This document shows, one piece after another, positions 1-5,089 of a stretch of 5,089 bases of DNA. Location of the stretch: contig CAKNAD010000118.1 in assembly GCA_929200515.1 (NCBI GenBank), forward strand, positions 3,529 to 8,617, in the 5' to 3' direction. This DNA is from Candidatus Gorgonimonas leptogorgiae (GTDB lineage Bacteria; Pseudomonadota; Gammaproteobacteria; Pseudomonadales; Endozoicomonadaceae). Made by a program: the position numbers and the translations under genes. Numbering within the stretch: position 1 is the stretch's first letter; every line of letters begins with the position of its first letter. Under the pieces are notes generated by a model. The model searched no databases, was not told the DNA's origin, and saw nothing but the letters and a program-made list of their open reading frames with translations.

Positions 1-363
1 CTGGCGGCATTTTTCTAGCACTGTATTATCACCTTCTAATATGAAAGTAGCTGCATTGCACTTAAAAGAAAATAAAGTATCTGTATTTATAATACCTATG
101 GTGCAATTTTCACCTTCTGCTCTCAACATTGTAGGAATATTATCAGCAATTGTATATACTGGTCTAGGTGCTTTTTTTTCTTGTTGTAAATACTTTCTTT
201 CTGCAGCTATAAATATAGCTCTAAAAGATAAATTGCCTTCTTTAAACGCTTGTTGAATTTCTTTTTTTACTAATATTCTAGAATTTTCTGGAATACTTTC
301 TTGAGAATAAGCTTGATTTATTAATGAATTATCTTTCATTATATGCTGATAGCTAAATTGCAT
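1..363 (-). CDS. Hypothetical protein, N-terminal 121 residues, cut by left edge
   Basis: I do not recognise this protein. The minus-strand frame is open from an ATG at 361-363 to base 1 without a stop, giving exactly 121 codons, so the gene continues outside the window. The start is well supported: AAGGA lies 7 nt upstream at 371-375. The visible part begins MQFSYQHIMKDN. It has no signal peptide or membrane segment. Residues about 30-65 are charged and probably helical (VKKEIQQAFKEGN, AAERKYLQQEKK). From about residue 85 it looks beta-rich (CTIGIINTDTLFSFKCN, then ATFILEGDN). A second in-frame ATG at residue 9 has no comparable ribosome binding site. It lies behind a putative terminator and so is probably transcribed separately from the dehydrogenase upstream. 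It could be a lineage-specific or host-interaction protein, but nothing visible proves that. Confidence 0.72.
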   Translation of the reverse strand, partial: MQFSYQHIMKDNSLINQAYSQESIPENSRILVKKEIQQAFKEGNLSFRAIFIAAERKYLQQEKKAPRPVYTIADNIPTMLRAEGENCTIGIINTDTLFSFKCNAATFILEGDNTVLEKCRQ

Positions 364-370
364 ATTGTAG

Positions 371-375
371 TCCTT
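371..375 (-). promoter_or_regulatory. Ribosome binding site of the left-edge gene
   Basis: On the minus strand this reads AAGGA, 7 nt before the ATG at 361-363. It decides the start of a gene whose stop lies outside the window. Confidence 0.65.
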
Positions 376-411
376 ATTATAATTTACTTAACCTTATTAA
401 AGATCGTATAT

Positions 412-417
412 TTTATA
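412..417 (-). promoter_or_regulatory. Possible -10 box for the left-edge gene
   Basis: The minus strand reads TATAAA here, about 50 bp before the ATG at 363 and just past the putative terminator. No convincing -35 hexamer stands 16-18 bp upstream. In DNA this AT-rich such hexamers are common by chance, so this is only a candidate. Confidence 0.2.
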
Positions 418-421
418 GACT

Positions 422-441
422 AAAAAACTATTATTTAGTTT
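422..441 (-). terminator. Possible Rho-independent terminator after the SDR gene
   Basis: On the minus strand AAACTA, a 5-nt loop AATAA and TAGTTT form a 6-bp hairpin (425-441), extendable by one G-T pair. It runs into a stretch of six T that ends at 422. It lies about 60 bp after the SDR stop, before the next gene's ribosome binding site. The stem is AT-rich and weak. The T stretch lies on the correct side only for minus-strand transcription. A second, weaker pairing (GGCTT with AAGCC, about 450-480) lies between it and the SDR stop. Confidence 0.35.
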
Positions 442-503
442 CGAAAGGCTTATTGTAAGCTGAACTTCCTAGATAAAGCCATAAGCTATCACTTACACAA
501 GCA

Positions 504-1220
504 TTATGGTTTTATTTCTTGTCCTTCCCAATCATAAAATTTACCACTGTGTTTTGTCTTTAATCCATTTATTACTTTAACTAGCTGAGTTGCAGAATAT
601 TGTGGTTCAAATAATTTATCTTTAGCAATATTTTTTTGAAATGGTTTCGAAAGATTACTGTTTACTGTTCCAGGATGTAATGCTACAACTATAGCATTGT
701 GATTTTTCCGAGATGTTTCAATAGCTAGATTTTTTATTATCATATTCAGAGCTGCTTTTGATGCACGGTAAGCATACCAACCACCAAGTCTGTTATCTGA
801 AATACTTCCGACTCGTGCTGATAACACAGCAAATATCGAACGTGATTTAGTTTGTAATTTAGGAAGAAAATATTTTGCTATTATTGCAGGCAATATGGTG
901 TTTACGGCAAATATATACTGAAATTTTTCAGCTGATAATTGATTTAAAGATTTTTCTGGCATTATTTTATCATTGTGTAAAACACCTGTAGCAACTATAA
1001 CTAAATCAATAGCTGAATTTATAGCTGCAGTATTGGCAGCGGCTACAATTGAATCTTCATTTGAATAGTCAATTATCTTTGATAAAATATTTTTATTAGA
1101 AAAAGTTATTGATTTTCTAGAAAATACGTTTATTTCAGCATTAATTTCAGTACTAGCTAAGGTTTCAGCTAATGCTTTACCAATAGCACCACCTCCAATA
1201 ATTGCAATATTCTTTTTCAT
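504..1220 (-). CDS. CsgA-like short-chain dehydrogenase/reductase
   Basis: This is a 238-residue classical-type SDR, a single-domain cytoplasmic NAD(P)-dependent oxidoreductase. The dinucleotide-binding motif IGGGAIGKA is at residues 8-16, and the ATG at 77-79 replaces the usual NNAG loop. The catalytic set is complete: N107 (VNT), S134 (VLSAR), Y151 and K155 (YRASK). HPGTV at 182-186 is the typical PG motif after the active site. The overall shape and short C-terminus (GKFYDWEGQEI) resemble the C-factor/CsgA-like branch, whose real substrates are mostly unknown, so no reaction is assigned. The ATG at 1218-1220 has a modest GTAGG-type ribosome binding site at 1229-1233. It starts 18 bp after the photolyase stop, so the two are probably co-transcribed. 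SDR genes of this type often sit in photolyase clusters of proteobacteria. The SDR family is certain; the role is not. Confidence 0.92.
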   Translation of the reverse strand: MKKNIAIIGGGAIGKALAETLASTEINAEINVFSRKSITFSNKNILSKIIDYSNEDSIVAAANTAAINSAIDLVIVATGVLHNDKIMPEKSLNQLSAEKFQYIFAVNTILPAIIAKYFLPKLQTKSRSIFAVLSARVGSISDNRLGGWYAYRASKAALNMIIKNLAIETSRKNHNAIVVALHPGTVNSNLSKPFQKNIAKDKLFEPQYSATQLVKVINGLKTKHSGKFYDWEGQEIKP

Positions 1221-1228
1221 ATTAATAA

Positions 1229-1233
1229 CCTAC
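1229..1233 (-). promoter_or_regulatory. Ribosome binding site of the SDR gene
   Basis: The minus strand reads GTAGG 8 nt before the SDR ATG, inside the 18-bp gap after the photolyase stop. It is a partial match to the consensus and supports the chosen start and translation from a shared message. Confidence 0.45.
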
Positions 1234-1238
1234 TGTTG

Positions 1239-2654
1239 CTATAACTTTTTAAAAACATCTATAATTTTAGCTTTAGATTTTTTATAATCCACTATAGGCT
1301 TGTAGTAATTTAGTTTATGTAGTGCATTTGTTGCATCTGGAAAATGAATTTGCTTATTATTTGCTTGATCTAACCGAGGAATCCACTGGCGAATAAATAT
1401 ACCATCTGGATCAAATTTTACTGATTGAATTATTGGGTTAAAAATTCTAAAATATGGCACTGCATCGACACCAGTACTAGTAGCCCATTGCCAACCACCA
1501 TTGTTAGCCGCTAAATCACCATCAATCAAATGTCGCATGAAAAATTCTTCTCCTATACGCCAATCGACCATAAGATTTTTAGTTAAAAACATTGCTACTA
1601 CCATTCGCAATCTGTTATGCATCCAACCAGTATGCAATAATTGCTTCATAGCTGCATCTATAAGAGGGTATCCGGTTTTTCCTTGCTTCCAAGCACTAAT
1701 AAGTTTGGGATTGTTTTCCCAAATGATTTTATCTGTTTTTGCTTTAAATGCCTTGTTTTTAGATACCCGCGGAAAACATACTAAAATATGCTTATAAAAT
1801 TCTCTCCATACTAACTCATCTAGCCATACTAGTATCCCCTTATTACCAGAATATAGTTTAGCCTTGTTAGCTAAAAATGCAGCATAAAAGCATTGTTTAA
1901 CTGATAGCACTCCTGCATTTAAATATGGAGAAAGCATACTAGTGCCTGCAATAGCTGGGATATCACGCATTCTATCATAATTATTTATAGTCGAATTGAT
2001 AAATGTTGTTAACCTTTTATGAGCTATTTTACTACCTGGTGGCCAATACTGATTTAAATCAATAGCAGTATAATTATATATTGTAGAATAATTTATTGAT
2101 TTTAAGATATGTTTTTGTGGTTTTCTTTTAGTTGGTTTAGGTAAAGGCTGTAGCAAGCTTTCGGTTATAGTTGCATAAAATTTTTTTTTGAAAGGAGTAA
2201 AAACTTTAAAACAACTTCCTTGATTTGTTATTATTTTTCCAGGCTCTATTAATGTTTGCGATAAATAACGACGGCAATCTAAGTTATGTTTTAAACATTC
2301 TTTTACGGTAAGGTTATCTCTTTGTTGTTCATTATACCCATACTCATTATTAAACCAAATGGAATTACATTTTAGTTTAAGTGCTATATTTACTATAATT
2401 TTCGGAGCATCTTGATAATGACCTGCATTTACTACCAATAAATTTATATTTAACTTGTGTAAATCATGCTCTAATAACTTTAAATTTTGCAACCAAAAAT
2501 AAATTTTATTATCAGCATCATGCTGTTCATGCCAACTTTTAGGAAACAATAAATAAATTGCTGTTACAAAATTATTTTTAGTAGCATGATATAATGCAGG
2601 GTTATCTTCTATTCTTAAATCATTGCGTAGCCATATTAAAGAATGATTGTTCAT
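1239..2654 (-). CDS. phrB: Deoxyribodipyrimidine photolyase, class I (folate type)
   Basis: This flavoenzyme uses blue light to split cyclobutane pyrimidine dimers in DNA. It has 471 residues, against 472 in E. coli PhrB, and aligns with a constant shift of about six residues in the C-terminal half. The N-terminal antenna domain opens with LIWLRNDLRIEDNPAL (6-21). N108-E109 in YNEQQRD match the folate-antenna residues of E. coli. The FAD domain carries LVWREFYKH (281-289, W283 for dimer contact), GKTGYPLIDAAM (325-336), GWMHNRLRM (343-351), and DGDLAANNGGWQWA (378-391) with the flavin-contacting Asn at 384. The electron-transfer tryptophans are present at 312, 365 and 388. All this predicts an active repair enzyme rather than a cryptochrome. 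The ATG at 2652-2654 is placed by homology, since no clear ribosome binding site precedes it. Its upstream 84 bp carry the 74-bp repeat. The SDR gene follows after 18 bp. Confidence 0.96.
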   Translation of the reverse strand: MNNHSLIWLRNDLRIEDNPALYHATKNNFVTAIYLLFPKSWHEQHDADNKIYFWLQNLKLLEHDLHKLNINLLVVNAGHYQDAPKIIVNIALKLKCNSIWFNNEYGYNEQQRDNLTVKECLKHNLDCRRYLSQTLIEPGKIITNQGSCFKVFTPFKKKFYATITESLLQPLPKPTKRKPQKHILKSINYSTIYNYTAIDLNQYWPPGSKIAHKRLTTFINSTINNYDRMRDIPAIAGTSMLSPYLNAGVLSVKQCFYAAFLANKAKLYSGNKGILVWLDELVWREFYKHILVCFPRVSKNKAFKAKTDKIIWENNPKLISAWKQGKTGYPLIDAAMKQLLHTGWMHNRLRMVVAMFLTKNLMVDWRIGEEFFMRHLIDGDLAANNGGWQWATSTGVDAVPYFRIFNPIIQSVKFDPDGIFIRQWIPRLDQANNKQIHFPDATNALHKLNYYKPIVDYKKSKAKIIDVFKKL

Positions 2655-2657
2655 AAT

Positions 2658-2731
2658 AACTTTTATATTATTTTAGTGCTTAGATTAAATTTGAAATAGG
2701 TGCATAGTTAAAAATTAAACACCCCTAATTT
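2658..2731. repeat. 74-bp intergenic repeat, copy A (between TRAF-like gene and photolyase)
   Basis: This segment matches 4011-4084 base for base except for T at 2705 (C at 4058). It begins 7 bp after the stop of the complete TRAF-like gene and ends 3 bp before the photolyase start codon. It therefore fills almost the whole intergenic gap and would form the photolyase leader. Its position behind both paralogues shows that it was duplicated with them. Confidence 0.95.
2697..2727 (-). terminator. Imperfect hairpin after the TRAF-like gene, possible weak terminator
   Basis: Within the repeat, TAGG (2697-2700) can pair with CCTA (2724-2727), followed by TG with CA and then GTTAA with TTAA(A)C around an A-rich loop, with bulged bases. 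There is no clean T tract. The same structure occurs behind the second paralogue (4050-4080). It could also be part of the photolyase leader, or chance pairing in AT-rich DNA. Confidence 0.2.
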
Positions 2732-2738
2732 GTTGATA

Positions 2739-3893
2739 TCAAATATTAAGTATAACATTAATTTTTAAAAAAATGACATCATCCTTTATAAACTTTTTAA
2801 GATCTTTTTGTGGTAGAAATAGCGGATAACCTGTGGGAATGTTTCTACTACTAACGGGTTTTTGAGAGCTATTTGATGCTGGTTCCGTAATAATAGACTC
2901 AAAAAAATCGTCTCCAGCTACTTCTTGATTAATTACAGTAAAATGGAATACGGCATTTAAAGGCCATTTAATAATATTATCAAATTCTCCCTTACACACC
3001 ATAATATATACACTTATATGACTACCTTTACCAAAACTATCTCCATCTAAGTACATTTTAATTTTCAAGTGATGTCCGTATTGTTTTGAATAGAAAGATG
3101 GAGAATAAATTGCAGTTTGTATGCCAACTTTTGCTTCCAGTAGCTTTTCATTATAATTATCTATTTTCCATATTAATTCACCATAATTTCTATTATTTAT
3201 ATTTGTTATTGATGTAATCTCGCTAATTTGTTGTTTTAATTCTGTTATATCTTGTTGGTATTGCGAAGATTGTTGTTCTAGCTGTACTATTTTTTGTTGT
3301 TGAGAAGTTATTTTAGTTGTTAAATCTTCTAAGGTAGAAATATTAGTGCTAACATTTGTTATTTGTTGCTCTAACTCTGATAGCCTATTTTGTATGACTT
3401 CAGCTTGAGGAAGAATTTTACAATCTTTAATTAGATGAGTTTTTAACTGTTTTAAAGTACCTTGCCAGTAACATTGTGAATCTTCGTTTAAACCAAAAGT
3501 TTCTTTTATCGGGCAAGATATTTGTATATTGTTAATAGTACGTGCTATACAAAAATCTTTCTGTAAATTAAAACACTCTTCAGAAAGGTTATCTATACCT
3601 TTTGATTGTGATGTAAAAGCACAACATGGGCAAGCTTTTTTATCTTCGCCATTATCTTGTGGAGCTACAACAGAACATTTATAACAAAATAAATGACCTT
3701 TTTGACATTGTACTGGATTTTTTATGATGTGATTCTCAGAATTTTTGCTATTACAAATATATGCTCTATCTTTAATATTAATTTTAACTTTATATAGAGC
3801 ACCACGAAAATGATAATTAGTAATTAGCATTTCATTGGAGAGCTTTGCCATAGCGGACTCTTGCTGTTGATTTTCACATGAGGTTGCTTGCAT
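2739..3893 (-). CDS. TRAF-like protein: RING-like, TRAF zinc finger, coiled coil, MATH (complete copy)
   Basis: This 384-residue protein has the domain order of animal TRAF proteins, which act as trimeric adaptors and ubiquitin ligases below cell-surface receptors. A RING-like cluster spans about 47-91: C47, C63, H67, C70, C73, C88, C91, with CQKGHLFCYKC as its core. The usual second cysteine is missing (CNSK at 47-50). A TRAF-type zinc finger follows at 127-158 (C127, C141, H153, C158, with CYWQGTLKQL). Residues about 164-228 form a Gln-rich coiled coil. The MATH/TRAF-C domain spans 236-380, with NYGELIWKIDNY, AIYSPSFYS, YLDGD, SVYIMVCKGEFDN, KWPL and FIKDDVIFLK. No signal peptide or membrane span is seen. 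Host-directed secretion and ubiquitin ligase activity are inferences. The ATG at 3891-3893 has AAGGA 9 nt upstream; an internal ATG at residue 15 is a weaker alternative. A paralogue lies directly upstream. Confidence 0.9.
   Translation of the reverse strand: MQATSCENQQQESAMAKLSNEMLITNYHFRGALYKVKINIKDRAYICNSKNSENHIIKNPVQCQKGHLFCYKCSVVAPQDNGEDKKACPCCAFTSQSKGIDNLSEECFNLQKDFCIARTINNIQISCPIKETFGLNEDSQCYWQGTLKQLKTHLIKDCKILPQAEVIQNRLSELEQQITNVSTNISTLEDLTTKITSQQQKIVQLEQQSSQYQQDITELKQQISEITSITNINNRNYGELIWKIDNYNEKLLEAKVGIQTAIYSPSFYSKQYGHHLKIKMYLDGDSFGKGSHISVYIMVCKGEFDNIIKWPLNAVFHFTVINQEVAGDDFFESIITEPASNSSQKPVSSRNIPTGYPLFLPQKDLKKFIKDDVIFLKINVILNI
3220..3457. repeat. 238-bp perfectly conserved coiled-coil segment, copy A
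   Basis: Every base matches 4567-4804. The segment encodes residues about 147-224, the end of the TRAF zinc finger and most of the coiled coil. Both flanks are clearly diverged, so the perfect block stands out from the rest of the duplicated gene. Confidence 0.95.
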
Positions 3894-3902
3894 AACGATG
3901 TT

Positions 3903-3907
3903 TCCTT
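3903..3907 (-). promoter_or_regulatory. Ribosome binding site of the complete TRAF-like gene
   Basis: The minus strand reads AAGGA, 9 nt before the ATG at 3891-3893. It supports this start over the internal ATG at residue 15. It is also good evidence that a eukaryote-like gene is fitted for bacterial translation. Confidence 0.6.
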
Positions 3908-3975
3908 ATTATTTATATTTACAGACTATTAAAATTCAATTTTGTTTTTATATTTTTATTCTTTAAAATAATCAC

Positions 3976-4004
3976 ACTATACATTTATTAATAAAATTAT
4001 TCTA
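3976..4004 (-). promoter_or_regulatory. Weak candidate promoter for the complete TRAF-like gene
   Basis: On the minus strand TAGAAT (3999-4004) and TATAGT (3976-3981) are separated by 17 bp. The -10 is reasonable and the -35 is poor. The position, about 80 bp before the start codon, allows a normal leader. In DNA this AT-rich the match means little. Confidence 0.18.
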
Positions 4005-4010
4005 ACAAAC

Positions 4011-4084
4011 AACTTTTATATTATTTTAGTGCTTAGATTAAATTTGAAATAGGTGCACAGTTAAAAATTAAACACCCCTAATTT
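4011..4084. repeat. 74-bp intergenic repeat, copy B (after the right-hand TRAF-like gene)
   Basis: It matches 2658-2731 with one difference (C at 4058). It begins 1 bp after the stop codon of the partial TRAF-like gene, whereas copy A begins 7 bp after its own. Here it is followed by the unique AT-rich stretch rather than by photolyase. Confidence 0.95.
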
Positions 4085-4085
4085 A

Positions 4086-5089
4086 TTATTTAATACTAGT
4101 TTTAAGAAATATAGCATCGTCCTTTATAAAACTGCAACTTTTAAGTGCTTTATGTGAGAGAAACAGCGGTGAACCCGTGGCAATATTATTATCTTCACTA
4201 GGCTTTCTAAAGCTAGATGACTGCATGTCAGAGCGAAAACCATCAATATAATGACTTCCAGTTGTTGGTTCTTGATTAATTAAAGTAAAAGTAAATTTGG
4301 CATCTAAGGGCCATTTAAGAATATTATCAAATTCTCCCTTACACACCATAATATATACACTTAGATAACTACCTTCACCAAAACCATCTCCATTTAAGTA
4401 TACTTTAGTTTTCAAGTGATATCCGCCTTGTCGTGAATAGAAAGATGGAGAATAAATTGCAATTTGTTTGCCATCTTCTGCTTCTTTTAGCTTTTCTTTA
4501 TAATTATCTATTTTCCATATTAATTCACCATAATTTCTATTGTTTATATTTGTTATTGACTTAATATCGCTAATTTGTTGTTTTAATTCTGTTATATCTT
4601 GTTGGTATTGCGAAGATTGTTGTTCTAGCTGTACTATTTTTTGTTGTTGAGAAGTTATTTTAGTTGTTAAATCTTCTAAGGTAGAAATATTAGTGCTAAC
4701 ATTTGTTATTTGTTGCTCTAACTCTGATAGCCTATTTTGTATGACTTCAGCTTGAGGAAGAATTTTACAATCTTTAATTAGATGAGTTTTTAACTGTTTT
4801 AAAGCACCTTGCCAATTACATTGTGAATCTTCGTTTAAACCAAAAGTTTCTTTTATCGGACAAGATACTTGTATGTTGTCAATAGCACGCTTTATAAAAA
4901 AATCCTTTTGTAACTTAAAATATTCTTCAGAATGGTTATCTACACCTTTTGGTTGTAAAGAAAAAGAACAATCTGGGCAAGCTTTTTTATCTTCGCCACT
5001 TGCTTGTAGGATTACAACAGAACATTTATAACAGAATAAATGACCTTTTTGACATTGTACTGGATTTTTTATGATGTGATTCTCAGAAT
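4086..5089 (-). CDS. TRAF-like protein, second copy, N-terminus beyond right edge
   Basis: The frame is open without interruption from the right edge to a TAA at 4086-4088, giving 333 complete codons plus stop. No in-frame ATG exists in this part. An apparent short gene starting at a TTG (4413-4415) is only the tail of this reading frame. The visible protein begins inside the RING-like cluster (CQKGHLFCYKC, then CPDC). It continues with the TRAF zinc finger (CNWQGALKQL), the same coiled coil as its neighbour, and a MATH domain. The MATH domain is closer to animal TRAF2/3 than the neighbour's: GGYHL, VYLNGDGFGEGSYLS, DGFRSDMQSSSF, NIATGSPLF and FIKDDAIFLK. By alignment with the other copy about 50 residues are missing. 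Roughly 20 of 107 residues differ across RING and zinc finger, none across residues 147-224 of the neighbour's numbering, and many across the MATH domain. Confidence 0.9.
   Translation of the reverse strand, partial: SENHIIKNPVQCQKGHLFCYKCSVVILQASGEDKKACPDCSFSLQPKGVDNHSEEYFKLQKDFFIKRAIDNIQVSCPIKETFGLNEDSQCNWQGALKQLKTHLIKDCKILPQAEVIQNRLSELEQQITNVSTNISTLEDLTTKITSQQQKIVQLEQQSSQYQQDITELKQQISDIKSITNINNRNYGELIWKIDNYKEKLKEAEDGKQIAIYSPSFYSRQGGYHLKTKVYLNGDGFGEGSYLSVYIMVCKGEFDNILKWPLDAKFTFTLINQEPTTGSHYIDGFRSDMQSSSFRKPSEDNNIATGSPLFLSHKALKSCSFIKDDAIFLKTSIK
4567..4804. repeat. 238-bp perfectly conserved coiled-coil segment, copy B
   Basis: This is the partner of 3220-3457, offset by 1347 bp with no insertion or deletion. 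A further exact match of at least 55 bp over the RING core (3688-3742 with 5035-5089) continues past the window edge. Confidence 0.95.

Larger units (their letters stand above)
3894..4085. other. 192-bp intergenic region between the two TRAF-like genes
   Basis: Its right part (4011-4084) is repeat copy B. The remaining 117 bp (3894-4010) are very AT-rich, have no counterpart elsewhere in the window and contain no gene. They must carry any separate promoter of the complete TRAF-like gene. The best guess on the minus strand is a TATAGT at 3976-3981, with only a poor -35 (TAGAAT, 3999-4004). Co-transcription from the upstream paralogue is equally possible. Confidence 0.6.

Noticed and set aside
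41..256. Plus-strand open frame of 71 codons
   Set aside because: It lies antisense inside the minus-strand gene that is open from 363 to the left edge, which has a good ribosome binding site; this frame has none.
1501..1797. Plus-strand open frame of 98 codons
   Set aside because: It lies antisense to the highly conserved FAD-binding half of the photolyase and resembles no protein.
3912..3939. TTGAAT, 16 bp, TATAAA on the minus strand as promoter of the complete TRAF-like gene
   Set aside because: The hexamers look good, but transcription would start at or inside the AAGGA ribosome binding site, leaving no usable leader.
2658..4084. Transposon or insertion sequence bounded by the 74-bp repeats
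   Set aside because: The repeats are direct, no transposase or terminal inverted repeats are present, and the repeats sit where a simple tandem gene duplication would put them.
4086..4415. Short MATH-only gene or a truncated pseudogene starting at TTG
   Set aside because: The same frame stays open upstream through the coiled coil, zinc finger and RING to the window edge, so this is one gene cut by the window and not a broken copy.
2739..5089. The TRAF-like genes as eukaryotic contamination
   Set aside because: There are no introns, an AAGGA ribosome binding site precedes the complete copy, the base composition resembles the neighbours, and the photolyase follows after only 84 bp.

Overview
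The window is AT-rich bacterial DNA. Genes are tightly packed, all run on the minus strand, and several start codons have AAGGA-type ribosome binding sites. Read in the direction of transcription (right to left), it holds a TRAF-like gene entering from the right edge, a second complete TRAF-like gene, a class I DNA photolyase, a short-chain dehydrogenase, and the start of an unrecognised gene that runs off the left edge. No tRNA, rRNA, CRISPR array or insertion sequence was seen.

Right half (2739-5089): two tandem paralogues encode proteins with the layout of animal TRAF adaptors and ubiquitin ligases: RING-like Cys/His cluster, TRAF-type zinc finger, coiled coil, and C-terminal MATH/TRAF-C domain. 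This whole architecture is eukaryotic in character. Its presence between ordinary bacterial genes points to gene transfer from a eukaryote and to a bacterium living in or on eukaryotic cells, where such proteins would be candidate secreted effectors. The two copies form a mosaic. The coiled coil is identical over 238 bp, while the RING/zinc-finger side and especially the MATH domain have diverged. A 74-bp sequence is repeated behind each copy with one mismatch. The right-hand copy has no disruption in the window; it is simply cut by the edge.

Middle (504-2654): a photolyase (phrB-type, 471 aa, tryptophan triad and FAD-pocket motifs intact) is followed 18 bp later by a CsgA-like short-chain dehydrogenase. 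They probably form a two-gene operon. The pair recalls the photolyase clusters of many proteobacteria. A working photolyase implies that the organism or its host meets light.

Left (1-503): a likely Rho-independent terminator lies behind the dehydrogenase. Beyond it, a new gene with a good ribosome binding site is open for 121 codons to the edge.

The organism cannot be named from the sequence. A host-associated proteobacterium (for example of the Legionellales or Rickettsiales type) would fit the base composition, the photolyase/SDR pair and the eukaryote-like genes, but this is inference.
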